64,000 bases of DNA, from the NCBI GenBank assembly GCA_013416405.1, contig JACCET010000001.1:372001-436000 (forward strand), in the 5' to 3' direction. The translations under genes were made by a program, and so were the position numbers. Shown piece after piece: positions 38,428 through 47,644 of this stretch; the stretch's first letter is position 1; each line of letters starts with the position of its first letter. The notes beneath the pieces were generated by a model, which saw nothing but the letters and a program-made list of their open reading frames with translations, did not search any database and was not told the DNA's origin. Origin of the DNA: Alcaligenaceae bacterium (GTDB lineage: Bacteria; Pseudomonadota; Gammaproteobacteria; Burkholderiales; Burkholderiaceae_B).

Positions 38428-40764
38428 ATGTCGTTTAGCCGGAAATTTTCCTTTTCCAAGCGCGCACTGCCTGCTTTACTGGCTGCTTTGCTCATTCCCA
38501 GTTTCGCCAGCGCGTTTACGCCTTTTGTCGTGCGTGACATTCAGGTTAATGGCATACAACGGGTCGATGCTGGTACGGTGTTCAGCTATCTGCCGGTCAA
38601 GGTCGGAGAACAGTTCACCGAAGTCCAGGCCTCTGAAGCCATTCAACGCCTTTTCTCCACTGGTTTTTTCAGCGACGTAAAAATTGATACCACCAACGAT
38701 GTTTTGGTGGTTACCGTCGAAGAACGGCCTACCATTGCATCGGTCTCATTCAACGGCATGCGTGAGTTCGATGCGCCAGGCATCACTAAGTCGCTGGCCC
38801 AGGTGGGCTTCGGGCAAGGGCGCGTCTTTGACCGCTCCATGCTGGAGCGTGCCGAGTTCGAACTCAAGCAGCAGTATCTTTCCAAGGGTAAGTATGGGGT
38901 TGAAATCAACCCCATCATTACGCCTTTGCCGCGCAATCGCGTGGGGGTCAGTTTCGATGTTTTCGAAGGCGATCTGGCCAAGATCAGTGAAATCCAGATT
39001 GTCGGCAACGAGGCTTACTCCGAAGGCGACCTGCTCGACGAAATGGAGCTCACCACATCGGGCATGATGACGTGGTACACCGGCACCGACAAGTATTCAC
39101 GCGAAAAACTTGAGGGCGACGTAGAGCGCATACGCTCTTTTTACCTGGATCGCGGTTACCTTGAGTATTCGGCCGAGCCCCCCCAGGTCACCATTTCCCC
39201 AGATCGCGAAAGCATCTTCGTTAACCTGACCCTGCACGAGGGCCAGCCCTATGTGGTGCGCAGCGTGAAGCTGGCAGGCGACCTTATTGGCCTGGAAGAC
39301 CAAATACAGCCGCTGATACAGGTCAAGGAAGGCGAGGTTTTCTCGGCCTCCAACACCAATGCCACGGTCAAGGCCATTACCGATTACCTGGGCAGCCTGG
39401 GCTACGCGTTTGCCAACGTTAATCCCAACCCTGCACTTGATCGTGAAGCCCATGAAACCGACCTGACCTTCTATGTGGATCCAGGCCGCCGTGTATACGT
39501 GCGCCGCATCCAGATAGGCGGCAATACCCGTACCCGCGATGAAGTCATACGGCGCGAAATGCGGCAACAGGAATCCGCCTGGTACGACTCGAACAGCATC
39601 AAATCATCGCGCGAGCGCATTGACCGACTGGGCTACTTCAACGACATCGATGTGCACACCACACCGGTGGCGGGTTCTCCCGATCAAATCGACGTCAACG
39701 TCGATGTGGTGGAAAAGCCCACGGGGCTGATCAATCTGGGTGTGGGCTACGGTTCGACCGACAAGGTCATTTTGTCGGCGGGTATCAGCCAGGACAACAT
39801 TTTCGGCAGCGGCAACACCTTGTCCTTGCAGATGAATACCAGCCAAACCAATCGGGCGGCGATCATTTCGCACACAAATCCGTATTGGACCCAAGACGGC
39901 ATCAGCAAGACCACCTCGCTGTATTATCGGCGTACCACGCCTTACGATAACAGCGACGCCACTGGCGACTATCGCGTTACCTCTTTCGGGGCAGGGCTTA
40001 ATTTTGGCGTGCCCATTTCCGAGTACGACCGCGTCTTCGCCGGCGTCAGCTTCGAGCGCAACGAGCTTAGCCATTTCCGCGACAGTGCGCCTCAGGCCTA
40101 TCGCGATTACGTCGAAGAGTACGGCGAAAAAGCTAATTCCGTTATCTTCAATCTGGGCTGGTCCAAAGATACGCGCGACAGCGCGATCGCCCCTACGCGG
40201 GGCAGCTATACAAGACTGTCGGCTGATGTTTCCACCATGGATCTTCGCTATTACATGCTTAGTGCCCAACAGCAGTACTATCTGCCTTTGGGCCGCTCCT
40301 ACACGCTGGCCTTCAATGGTCTGGCCGATTGGGGCAAAAGCTATAGCGACAAGAACTTTCCGGTCATCAAGAATATATACGGCGGGGGCATAGGCTCTGT
40401 ACGCGGCTACGAAGGCGCGTCGCTGGGGCCGCGCGATACCCTGACCAACGACTATCTGGGTGGATCGCGCCGTCTGGCCGCCAGCGTTCAGCTTTATCTG
40501 CCGTTTCCGGGCGCAACCCGCGATCGCACTTTACGCTGGTTCGTGTTTACCGATGCAGGGCAAGTGGCCAATACCGACGGCGGCTGCGCCCAAGGGATCA
40601 ACAACCAGGTCGAAGATCCTTGCGGCTGGAAATATTCGGCAGGTATAGGCCTGTCGTGGCAGTCACCCATGGGCCCTCTGCAGCTGTCTTTCGCCCGCGC
40701 CCTGAACGCCAAAGGGGGTGACGACAAGCAGGCCTTCCAATTCCAAATCGGCACAGGTTTCTGA
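38428..40764 (+). CDS. bamA: Outer membrane protein assembly factor BamA
   Basis: This is the essential Omp85 core of the BAM complex, which inserts beta-barrel proteins into the outer membrane. A signal peptide ends near FASAF, five POTRA domains span roughly residues 30-430 (first FVVRDIQVNGIQRVDAGTVF) and a 16-strand barrel follows. The loop-6 lock motif is VRGYEG and the protein ends in Phe (FQIGTGF) as expected for a barrel signal. Length, 778 residues, is typical. It lies between rseP and skp in the classic envelope cluster. Confidence 0.98.
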   Translation: MSFSRKFSFSKRALPALLAALLIPSFASAFTPFVVRDIQVNGIQRVDAGTVFSYLPVKVGEQFTEVQASEAIQRLFSTGFFSDVKIDTTNDVLVVTVEERPTIASVSFNGMREFDAPGITKSLAQVGFGQGRVFDRSMLERAEFELKQQYLSKGKYGVEINPIITPLPRNRVGVSFDVFEGDLAKISEIQIVGNEAYSEGDLLDEMELTTSGMMTWYTGTDKYSREKLEGDVERIRSFYLDRGYLEYSAEPPQVTISPDRESIFVNLTLHEGQPYVVRSVKLAGDLIGLEDQIQPLIQVKEGEVFSASNTNATVKAITDYLGSLGYAFANVNPNPALDREAHETDLTFYVDPGRRVYVRRIQIGGNTRTRDEVIRREMRQQESAWYDSNSIKSSRERIDRLGYFNDIDVHTTPVAGSPDQIDVNVDVVEKPTGLINLGVGYGSTDKVILSAGISQDNIFGSGNTLSLQMNTSQTNRAAIISHTNPYWTQDGISKTTSLYYRRTTPYDNSDATGDYRVTSFGAGLNFGVPISEYDRVFAGVSFERNELSHFRDSAPQAYRDYVEEYGEKANSVIFNLGWSKDTRDSAIAPTRGSYTRLSADVSTMDLRYYMLSAQQQYYLPLGRSYTLAFNGLADWGKSYSDKNFPVIKNIYGGGIGSVRGYEGASLGPRDTLTNDYLGGSRRLAASVQLYLPFPGATRDRTLRWFVFTDAGQVANTDGGCAQGINNQVEDPCGWKYSAGIGLSWQSPMGPLQLSFARALNAKGGDDKQAFQFQIGTGF

Positions 40765-40826
40765 TGTGCTCCATTTAATGGCACAATAACTCTTTTATCT
40801 CTGCTATTTCGCAAGGTAGATTTTTC

Positions 40827-41390
40827 ATGAAGTCTCAATTCGCATTAAAACTTTCTGCTTTAAGCCGCAACATAGGTCAAGCCAACCGTGCACTGACGCT
40901 CGCGGCTGTGCTGGGCGTAGGCGCAGCCATCGTGGCAATACCTGCCCCCGCCCAGGCGCAGGCAACCAAGATCGGCTTTGTGAGCACCGAGCGCATCCTG
41001 CGTGACTCCAAGCCCGCCAAGGCGGCGCAGGCCAAAATCGAAGCCGAATTTAAAAAGCGCGATACCGAACTGCAAAACCTGGGCAACCGCCTGCGTAGCG
41101 AAGCTCAAAAATTCGACAAAGACGCACCCGTGCTGTCTGAGTCCGAGCGTATCAAGCGCCAGCGCAGCCTGGCCGACCTCGATTCCGACCTGCAGCGCAA
41201 GCGCCGCGAGTTCCAGGAAGACTTCAATCGTCGTCGCAACGAAGAATTCTCGGGTATCGTGGAAAAAGCCGATGCTGCCATCAAGCAAATTGCCGAACAG
41301 CAAGACTACGACTTGATTATCCAAGATGCCGTTACCGTCAGCCCGCGTGTCGACATCACCGACCAGGTCATGAAAGCACTCGGCGGCTAA
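40827..41390 (+). CDS. skp: Periplasmic chaperone Skp/OmpH family
   Basis: This trimeric periplasmic holdase carries unfolded outer membrane proteins to BamA. A signal peptide with a long n-region runs to about residue 47 (IPAPAQAQA), followed by the family start TKIGFVSTERILRDS. The middle is a charged coiled coil rich in Lys, Arg, Glu and Gln (about residues 65-145), forming the tentacles. The 187 residues and the place between bamA and lpxD fit. Signal cleavage after AQA is the most likely. Confidence 0.93.
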   Translation: MKSQFALKLSALSRNIGQANRALTLAAVLGVGAAIVAIPAPAQAQATKIGFVSTERILRDSKPAKAAQAKIEAEFKKRDTELQNLGNRLRSEAQKFDKDAPVLSESERIKRQRSLADLDSDLQRKRREFQEDFNRRRNEEFSGIVEKADAAIKQIAEQQDYDLIIQDAVTVSPRVDITDQVMKALGG

Positions 41391-41396
41391 TACAAA

Positions 41397-42491
41397 ATGC
41401 CGGTATTGCTAGCGCCTGAACAGGCGCCTACCCTGCAAACACTGCTGGCTCAGGCCAATGTCGCAGGTCTGGATTGCATACCGGTCGAAACCAAGGACGC
41501 AGCCCAGCCCCGTATCCGGGGCCTGGGTTCCTTGCTTTCCGCCGGCCCTGACGAAATCAGTTTTCTGTCGAATCCAAAACTGCAATCGCAGCTGCAGCAA
41601 TCCGGGGCGGCCGCTGTCATCATGACGCAAGCGGCATTCGACACACTGGAAGCGGGAAGCTATGCATTTCGCCCTGTGCTGTGCAGCGAGCCCTATCTGA
41701 TGTACGCGCTGCTGGCGCAGTGGTTCGACAGCCACCGCCTTAACAATCTTCCTTCGGGCATACACGACAGCGCCATCATTGCGCCAACGGCACAGATAGC
41801 GCCGGGGGTTGCCATAGGTCCGCATTGCGTCGTTGAAGATGGCGTGCGCATAGGGCGGGGCACACGCCTGGGGCCTGGCTGCATTATCGGCGCCAACTCG
41901 GTGCTGGGCGCCGATTGCCTGCTGCATGGCCGCGTAACCTTGTACCACCACGTTACGGTTGGTGACCGCGCCATTCTGCATTCGGGCTGTGTATTGGGCG
42001 CCGACGGCTTTGGATTTGCGCCTGATCCCCGCCAGGAAAGCGGTGCCTGGGCCAAAATCGCCCAGATTGGCGGAGTGGTGCTGGGCAATGATGTTGAAAT
42101 CGGCGCCAACACAACGGTGGATCGTGGCGCCATTGAAAACACCTTGATAGGTCATGGCGTCAAGCTTGATAATCAGATCATGATAGGCCACAACTGCCAG
42201 ATCGGTGATCACACCGCCATGGCGGCCTGCGTAGGTGTTGCCGGATCAACGGTAATCGGCAAGCGCTGCACCATAGGCGGTGCTGCCATGTTGTCGGGGC
42301 ACCTGACCTTGGCCGACGACGTCAATGTCTCGGGCGGCACGGCCATTACCTCCAATGTTTCCCAACCTGGTCGCTACACTGGCGTCTATCCCTATGCCGA
42401 GCACGTTCAGTGGCAACGCAATGCGGCCGTTCTGCCCCAGTTGGGTGCACTACGCCGGCGCATCAGAGCCTTGGAAAAACAAGAATCGTAA
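41397..42491 (+). CDS. lpxD: UDP-3-O-acylglucosamine N-acyltransferase
   Basis: This cytosolic trimer adds the N-linked hydroxyacyl chain in the third step of lipid A synthesis. An N-terminal uridine-binding domain is followed by a left-handed beta-helix of hexapeptide repeats, visible as recurring [IV]G..[AC].[IV] units from about residue 125 ([17 protein letters not shown] onward). The catalytic His is in [17 protein letters not shown]-terminal helix ends the 364 residues. It starts 6 bases after skp. Isoleucine is often coded by ATA here. Confidence 0.97.
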   Translation: MPVLLAPEQAPTLQTLLAQANVAGLDCIPVETKDAAQPRIRGLGSLLSAGPDEISFLSNPKLQSQLQQSGAAAVIMTQAAFDTLEAGSYAFRPVLCSEPYLMYALLAQWFDSHRLNNLPSGIHDSAIIAPTAQIAPGVAIGPHCVVEDGVRIGRGTRLGPGCIIGANSVLGADCLLHGRVTLYHHVTVGDRAILHSGCVLGADGFGFAPDPRQESGAWAKIAQIGGVVLGNDVEIGANTTVDRGAIENTLIGHGVKLDNQIMIGHNCQIGDHTAMAACVGVAGSTVIGKRCTIGGAAMLSGHLTLADDVNVSGGTAITSNVSQPGRYTGVYPYAEHVQWQRNAAVLPQLGALRRRIRALEKQES

Positions 42492-42535
42492 TCAAAATAT
42501 CGTATCGTACGAAATTATTTGCAGGATATAAGAAG

Positions 42536-42988
42536 ATGGAACTCGACATCAATCAGATCATGGCTAGGCTGCCGCATCGATATCCGATGCTGCTGGTTGA
42601 TCGCGTGCTGGAAATGGTACCCGGAAAAAGCATCGTGGCTATCAAGAATGTCACGATGAACGAGCCGTTTTTCACCGGCCACTTTCCTCATCATCCGGTT
42701 ATGCCGGGTGTGCTTATTATTGAAGCGCTGGCGCAAGCGGCGGCCTTGTTTTCCTTCGAGGACGACACCGACGTCAATCCGGCCGACAAGAAAATCGCTT
42801 ACTACCTGGTTGGTGTAGACGGTGCGCGTTTTCGCAAGCCCGTTGTACCAGGTGATCAGCTAAGGCTTGAAGTCACTGCAGATCGCATCAGCCGCTCCAT
42901 CTGCAAATATTCTGCCCGTGCCACCGTCGATGGGCAAGTCGTTGCAGAAGCCAAAATCATGTGCGCAATACGTGTGCTGGAAGAGTAG
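42536..42988 (+). CDS. fabZ: 3-hydroxyacyl-ACP dehydratase FabZ
   Basis: This hot-dog-fold enzyme dehydrates 3-hydroxyacyl-ACP in fatty acid elongation and competes with LpxA for substrate. I start at ATG 42536 ([17 protein letters not shown], 150 residues); the frame is open further upstream but those residues overlap lpxD and are not family-like. Catalytic His53 and Glu63 lie in [19 protein letters not shown]. The ribosome binding site is weak (GCAGGATATAAGAAG). lpxA follows after 2 bases. Confidence 0.97.
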   Translation: MELDINQIMARLPHRYPMLLVDRVLEMVPGKSIVAIKNVTMNEPFFTGHFPHHPVMPGVLIIEALAQAAALFSFEDDTDVNPADKKIAYYLVGVDGARFRKPVVPGDQLRLEVTADRISRSICKYSARATVDGQVVAEAKIMCAIRVLEE

Positions 42989-42990
42989 TC

Positions 42991-43785
42991 ATGTCCAGCC
43001 TGATACACCCCACTGCCATTATCTCTCCAGGCGCCCGCATTGCAGACGATGTACAGGTCGGGCCATACAGCATTATCGGAGAACATGTTGTCATTGGTTC
43101 GGGCACCGTGGTTGGTCCGCATTGCGTCATTGACGGCCACACGATAGTTGGCGCCAATAATAACTTTTACCGCTTTTGTTCCATAGGCGGCATTCCGCAA
43201 GACAAAAAATATGCGGGTGAACCCACACGACTCGAAATCGGCGACGGGAACACCGTGCGCGAATACGTCACCATCAATACCGGTACGGCACAGGATGTGG
43301 GCGTTACCCGTCTGGGCGACGACAACTGGATCATGGCGTATGCACACATAGCCCACGATTGCCAGATAGGCCACCATACCGTCATCGCCAATGGCGTGCA
43401 GCTTGCTGGCCACATTCATATTGGCGATTGGGCTATTCTGGGCGGATTGACCGCCATACATCAGTTTGTACGCATAGGCGCACATACCATGATAGGTGGC
43501 ACCAGCTCCATACGCCAAGACATCCCGCCTTATCTGATAGGGGCAGGCGACCCCTTCAGGCCGGTCGGAATCAACTCCGAAGGCTTAAGCCGACGCGGAT
43601 ACAGCCCCGAAGCCATCTCTGCCCTGAAAGATTCCTACAAGCTGCTGTACAGACGCAATCTGAATATCGAGCAGGCAACCGAGCAGATGCGGGCACTTCA
43701 GCAAGAGCGCCCCCTGGCCAGCGAGGCCATCCAGACTATGGTTGATTTTCTGGCGAGCTCCACCCGGGGCATAGTCCGTTCATGA
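42991..43785 (+). CDS. lpxA: UDP-N-acetylglucosamine O-acyltransferase
   Basis: This cytosolic trimeric beta-helix enzyme catalyses the first step of lipid A synthesis. I start at ATG 42991 (MSSLIHPTAIISPGA, 264 residues), 2 bases after fabZ. Hexapeptide repeats fill the first two thirds, the catalytic His is in AYAHIAHDCQIGHHTV, and the C-terminal helical domain begins near GINSEGLSRRG. Of about 31 Ile codons, 11 are ATA, high for a GC-rich genome. Its stop overlaps lpxB by 4 bases. Confidence 0.98.
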   Translation: MSSLIHPTAIISPGARIADDVQVGPYSIIGEHVVIGSGTVVGPHCVIDGHTIVGANNNFYRFCSIGGIPQDKKYAGEPTRLEIGDGNTVREYVTINTGTAQDVGVTRLGDDNWIMAYAHIAHDCQIGHHTVIANGVQLAGHIHIGDWAILGGLTAIHQFVRIGAHTMIGGTSSIRQDIPPYLIGAGDPFRPVGINSEGLSRRGYSPEAISALKDSYKLLYRRNLNIEQATEQMRALQQERPLASEAIQTMVDFLASSTRGIVRS

Positions 43786-45023
43786 ATATGCGTGTCGGTA
43801 TGGTCGCCGGCGAACCCTCCGGCGATTTGCTGGCCGCACGCATTATCCGCGGGATCAGCCGTCACGACACGCAAAGTCAATGCCAAGGCATAGGCGGCCC
43901 CGCAATGCTGCGGCAAGGCTTTGACGCCTGGGCACCGATGGATGCGCTAACGGTTTTTGGCTATGTGGATGCGCTCAAGCGTATGCCCAGCCTGCTGAGC
44001 ACTTATTTCAAGGTAAAGAATCGCTGGTTGGGCAACAAGCCCGATGTATTTGTGGGTATCGACGCGCCCGACTTCAATTTGCGCCTGGAGCACCAGCTCA
44101 GGCAGGCTGGTGTGCCTACCGTGCATTTTGTAGGGCCTTCCATCTGGGCTTGGCGTTACGAGCGCATACACAAGATACGACAGGCTGTGTCGCACATGCT
44201 GGTCTTGTTTCCCTTCGAAGAGGAAATATACAAAAAAGAAGGCGTGCCCGTGACCTATGTGGGCCATCCATTGGCCGAGGTCATACCCATGCAGCCTGAT
44301 CAGGCTGCCGCGCGCCATTATTTGGGTATAGACCCAGGCGCCCGCGTGCTGGCGCTGATGCCCGGCAGCCGCGCGTCGGAAATTCGCCTGCTGGGCCCGC
44401 GATTCTTGCAGGCTGCCCAAATCCTGCTCAAGCAGGATCCCGCACTGCAGATACTCGTGCCCATGGTCAATGCCGAGCGCCGGAAGGAGTTCGAGGCTTT
44501 GTTGCGAGAGCATCCCGTTTCCAATTGCCGCATCGTTGCCCAGGCTGGCGCAAATTCGCCGCTGGCTGCCGTTACAGCTCAAGCCGGCGAACTACAGGGC
44601 CAGACAGATACGGCCACAGATTTCGCCGATAGGCCAGCCGCCTGGAACGTCATGGAAGCTGCCGATGCTGTGCTGGTCGCCAGCGGTACGGCCACTCTCG
44701 AGGCTGCCCTGTTCAAGCGACCCATGGTGATTTCCTATGTGCTTTCACCCATGATGAAGCGCATGATGGAATGGAAGTCGGGGCAGGCGCGGCCTTACGT
44801 GCCCTGGGTAGGACTGCCCAATGTGCTGGCACGCGACTTTGTTGTGCCTGAACTGCTGCAGGATGACGCAACACCGCAAGCGCTGGCCGAGGCCAGCTGG
44901 AAGGCACTTACTGATGCTCCCTACGCGCGGCAAGTGTCAGAGCATTTTGCACAAATCCATGAATCGCTCTGGCGCAATACACCGGAGCTTGCTGCCCAGG
45001 CTATAGTCCAGCAGGCACGCTGA
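43782..45023 (+). CDS. lpxB: Lipid A disaccharide synthase
   Basis: This glycosyltransferase of the GT-B fold joins lipid X and UDP-diacylglucosamine at the membrane face. The N-terminal [31 protein letters not shown] and [12 protein letters not shown] mark the family, with LPGS-like [15 protein letters not shown] and the donor-site [11 protein letters not shown] later. At 413 residues it exceeds the roughly 380-390 usual; about 30 residues (254-288, [12 protein letters not shown] to DRPAAWN) appear as an insertion before the donor site. The ATG overlaps the lpxA stop; an ATG two codons on is possible. Confidence 0.96.
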   Translation: MNMRVGMVAGEPSGDLLAARIIRGISRHDTQSQCQGIGGPAMLRQGFDAWAPMDALTVFGYVDALKRMPSLLSTYFKVKNRWLGNKPDVFVGIDAPDFNLRLEHQLRQAGVPTVHFVGPSIWAWRYERIHKIRQAVSHMLVLFPFEEEIYKKEGVPVTYVGHPLAEVIPMQPDQAAARHYLGIDPGARVLALMPGSRASEIRLLGPRFLQAAQILLKQDPALQILVPMVNAERRKEFEALLREHPVSNCRIVAQAGANSPLAAVTAQAGELQGQTDTATDFADRPAAWNVMEAADAVLVASGTATLEAALFKRPMVISYVLSPMMKRMMEWKSGQARPYVPWVGLPNVLARDFVVPELLQDDATPQALAEASWKALTDAPYARQVSEHFAQIHESLWRNTPELAAQAIVQQAR

Positions 45024-45036
45024 AAAGGGAAACTGC

Positions 45037-45696
45037 ATGAGCCCACAAAGAGACAGCCAATTTAACTTGTTTGGCACAGGACCGGCTGTTTTGAATGTGG
45101 CCGGTATAGACGAGGCGGGGCGCGGCCCATTGGCAGGGCCCGTGTTTGCGGCTGCCGTCATTCTTGACCCAGCCCGTCCAATTAGCGGTCTGGATGACTC
45201 CAAAAAATTGAGTCCTGCCCGGCGGGAAGATCTGGCCCTGGCGGTACGCGAGTATGCCCTGGCGTGGTGTGTTGCCAGCGCCACGGTTGAAGAAATCGAT
45301 ACGCTGAATATTCTGCAGGCCACCATGCTGGCCATGCGTCGTGCGTGCGAAGGGCTGTCGTTGCGGCCTAGCCAGGCACTGATCGATGGCAATCGTGTTC
45401 CGCAAGGCTTGTTATGCACGGCGCAGGCCATAGTGGGCGGCGATGCCAGCGTGGCTGAGATTTCGGCGGCCTCTATCCTGGCCAAGACCGCCAGAGACGC
45501 CGACTGCCTGTTGCTGCATCAAGCGTATCCGGACTATGGTTTCGACCAGCACAAGGGCTACGGAACAGCGCTGCACCTAACTCGCCTGCAGGCTCATGGA
45601 CCGTGTCCGGCGCACCGAAGCAGCTTTGCGCCAGTCAGGAAGTTGCTGCAACGGGACTCGACAAGCGCAGCCGCGACTATCAACGTGCCTGCTTGA
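45037..45696 (+). CDS. rnhB: Ribonuclease HII
   Basis: This cytosolic endonuclease removes ribonucleotides misincorporated in DNA and RNA of hybrids. The active-site Asp25 and Glu26 are in [16 protein letters not shown]; further acidic residues lie in LIDGNRVP and [26 protein letters not shown]. At 219 residues it is normal, with a short N-terminal extension before the catalytic fold. lpxB-rnhB adjacency is common in proteobacteria. It begins 13 bases after lpxB. Confidence 0.96.
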   Translation: MSPQRDSQFNLFGTGPAVLNVAGIDEAGRGPLAGPVFAAAVILDPARPISGLDDSKKLSPARREDLALAVREYALAWCVASATVEEIDTLNILQATMLAMRRACEGLSLRPSQALIDGNRVPQGLLCTAQAIVGGDASVAEISAASILAKTARDADCLLLHQAYPDYGFDQHKGYGTALHLTRLQAHGPCPAHRSSFAPVRKLLQRDSTSAAATINVPA

Positions 45697-45717
45697 TAAG
45701 CCAGGAGGGAAGTTTCC

Positions 45718-46521
45718 ATGAAGCATATTTCCTCACGCGATAACGCTTTATACAAACAACTGTTGCGTTTGGCGAGCGGCAAACGGGAAAAGGGCGCTGA
45801 CAGCCATGCTGCGCAACGTGTGGTGCTGGAAGGCGTGCACTTGTGCCAGGCCTGGCTACAGCTTGTCGGCGTACCCGAACTGGCTTTGTTTGATCTGCAA
45901 AAACTTGAAACACAGCCTGAACTGCAAGCCCTGGCCAATAGTCTGCCCGCCAGTCTGTGCCATAGCTGCGAGCCCCGGCTGGCGGCCAGCTTGTCACAGG
46001 TGGGGCATGGGCAGGGCGTATATTTCCTGGTCACGGTGCCGTCGTCCGCTTTACCCGCCAGCATCAATCACAATTGTCTGTGGCTGGATCGCCTTCAGGA
46101 TCCCGGCAATGTAGGTACTTTGCTGCGCACGGCGGCTGCCGCGGGCATACGGCATGCCTATTTGTCTACGGGCTGCGCATCGGCCTGGTCACCCAAGGTG
46201 CTGCGCAGCGCGCAAGGCGCGCATTTTGTGATGACGATATATGAACATGCGGATCTGGCGGCGCTGCGCAGCCGCTTGGCCGTGCCGTTGATTGCGACCG
46301 CCCTGGAGGGCGCACAGTCTTTATATGATACCGCCCTGCCTGCCGAGTGTGCCTGGGTGTTCGGCAATGAAGGGCAGGGTGTGGACGCAGCGTTGCTGGT
46401 CCAGGCCGATTTACGGGTGTTCATTCCGCAGGTTGCAGAGGTAGAGTCGCTGAATGTCGCCGTGGCGGCAGGGGTCTGCTTGTTCGAGCAGAGGCGGGTC
46501 CACGGGGCGCAGCTGGGCTAA
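45718..46521 (+). CDS. SPOUT-class RNA methyltransferase (TrmH/SpoU family)
   Basis: This enzyme probably methylates a ribose 2'-OH in tRNA or rRNA using S-adenosylmethionine. An N-terminal substrate-binding domain (ISSRDNALYKQLLRLASGKRE, VLEGVHLCQAWL) precedes the trefoil-knot catalytic domain with the three SpoU motifs: LDRLQDPGNVGTLLRTAAA, WVFGNEGQGVD and IPQVAEVESLNVAVAAGV. At 267 residues it resembles RlmB/TsnR-like proteins, but the exact target cannot be named from sequence. It follows rnhB by 21 bases and converges on ppsR. Confidence 0.9.
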   Translation: MKHISSRDNALYKQLLRLASGKREKGADSHAAQRVVLEGVHLCQAWLQLVGVPELALFDLQKLETQPELQALANSLPASLCHSCEPRLAASLSQVGHGQGVYFLVTVPSSALPASINHNCLWLDRLQDPGNVGTLLRTAAAAGIRHAYLSTGCASAWSPKVLRSAQGAHFVMTIYEHADLAALRSRLAVPLIATALEGAQSLYDTALPAECAWVFGNEGQGVDAALLVQADLRVFIPQVAEVESLNVAVAAGVCLFEQRRVHGAQLG

Positions 46522-46583
46522 GTAGCGGTAGACATCCTGGGATCCTATTGGTGAAACGGGACAGGGCGGCTCCAACGCCACGA

Positions 46584-46612
46584 GGATTTCTTGACGCCCT
46601 CGCAAGAAACCC
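46584..46612. terminator. Hairpin in the convergent methyltransferase-ppsR gap
   Basis: TTTCTTG (46587-46593) and CAAGAAA (46603-46609) form a perfect 7-bp stem, extended by two G-C pairs after one mismatch, with a 9-base loop. It lies 62 bases past the methyltransferase stop and 25 past the ppsR stop. No T-run is obvious, so termination is uncertain. Confidence 0.4.
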
Positions 46613-46636
46613 GAAGCCAGTCAATGGAATAACCCG

Positions 46637-47470
46637 TCAGAACATCCGCCGGTTCAACCCCACCTCGTCGAGCACCTTGGTCGAAATCTCTTCAATTGAA
46701 CGTGTAGTGGTGGACAGCCAGGGGATATCTTCCATGCGCATCAGACGCTCGGCCTCGGCCACCTCGTCACGGCACTGCCTGATGGACGAATATTGGCTGT
46801 TTGGACGCCGCTCATTGCGCACCTCGGCCAAACGTTCCGGCTGTATCGAAAGCCCAAACAGCTTCTTCCGATACGGCGCCAGCGTGGCGGGTAAAGAGCC
46901 CCGATCGAAGTCTTCGGGAATCAGTGGAAAATTCGCTGCCTTGACCGCATACTGCATGGCCAGATACAGACTGGTAGGCGTTTTGCCGCAACGCGACACA
47001 CCCACCAGAATGACATCGGCCTGCTCTAGCCCGTGTATGAACTGACCATCATCGTGAGCCAGGCTGAAATTGATGGCCTCGATACGATTGTTGTACTGCT
47101 TGGACATGCCGCCCATGTGCGAGCGGCCCACCGAATGGCTGGACTTCACACCCAGTGCCGTTTCGATATGTTGCACAAAAGTGCTGAACAGATCCAGGAA
47201 AGTACAGTTCGCTTCCCGTATGCTCAGTGACACCTCTGGATTCACCAAAGTACTGAATACCAGAGGTGGGGCATTCTGTTCCTCGGCGCAGCGATTGATG
47301 CGCACAGCGGCAGCTTCCGCCTTTTCCACGCTGTCGATATATGGAATACGTATCGCCTGGAAAGAGAACTGGTCAAACTGCGACAGCACAGAATTGCTGA
47401 ATGTTTCGGCGGTAATACCCGTGCTGTCGGAGACAACAAAAACGGTGCGTTCGGTCAGGGAGTCAGGCAT
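46637..47470 (-). CDS. ppsR: PEP synthase regulatory protein (DUF299 kinase/pyrophosphorylase)
   Basis: This bifunctional regulator inactivates phosphoenolpyruvate synthase by ADP-dependent threonine phosphorylation and reactivates it by phosphate-dependent pyrophosphorolysis. The start MPDSLTERTVFVVSDSTGITAETF is the family N-terminus. The nucleotide loop is VGVSRCGKTPTSLYLA. It has 277 residues, typical for the group. It is divergent from ppsA across 174 bases, the standard arrangement, which supports the assignment to PpsA rather than to pyruvate phosphate dikinase. Confidence 0.96.
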   Translation of the reverse strand: MPDSLTERTVFVVSDSTGITAETFSNSVLSQFDQFSFQAIRIPYIDSVEKAEAAAVRINRCAEEQNAPPLVFSTLVNPEVSLSIREANCTFLDLFSTFVQHIETALGVKSSHSVGRSHMGGMSKQYNNRIEAINFSLAHDDGQFIHGLEQADVILVGVSRCGKTPTSLYLAMQYAVKAANFPLIPEDFDRGSLPATLAPYRKKLFGLSIQPERLAEVRNERRPNSQYSSIRQCRDEVAEAERLMRMEDIPWLSTTTRSIEEISTKVLDEVGLNRRMF

Positions 47471-47504
47471 GGAATAAAGTCAGTGCAGAAGATGCTAGAA
47501 ACGG

Positions 47505-47510
47505 TACAAT
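47505..47510 (+). promoter_or_regulatory. -10-like element for ppsA
   Basis: TACAAT lies 135 bases before the ppsA ATG. The best match for a -35 at 17 bases (AGTGCA) is poor, so an activator may be needed. Transcription from here would include the whole hairpin leader at 47534-47613. Confidence 0.35.
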
Positions 47511-47533
47511 CGCAAAGATTAACAGTCACCGAA

Positions 47534-47613
47534 CCAGCAGGCAAGGCTGGTTTGCTTAGTACTCCGTTTACTGTGGGTTTTCCTTGTACGAAACCCAGGC
47601 GCGCTAAGCAAAC
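47534..47613 (+). promoter_or_regulatory. Structured 5' leader of ppsA with nested inverted repeats
   Basis: A small CCAGC/GCTGG hairpin (47534-47538, 47546-47550) is followed by an outer 10-bp perfect stem GTTTGCTTAG/CTAAGCAAAC (47550-47559 and 47604-47613) that encloses an inner 7-bp perfect stem TGGGTTT/AAACCCA (47574-47580 and 47591-47597). AAGCTTTCTTTTATA follows the outer stem, then the AGGTGA ribosome binding site. It may be a cis-acting RNA or an attenuator; no known riboswitch class was recognised. Confidence 0.6.
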
Positions 47614-47644
47614 AAGCTTTCTTTTATATAGTTAAGGTGACTTT

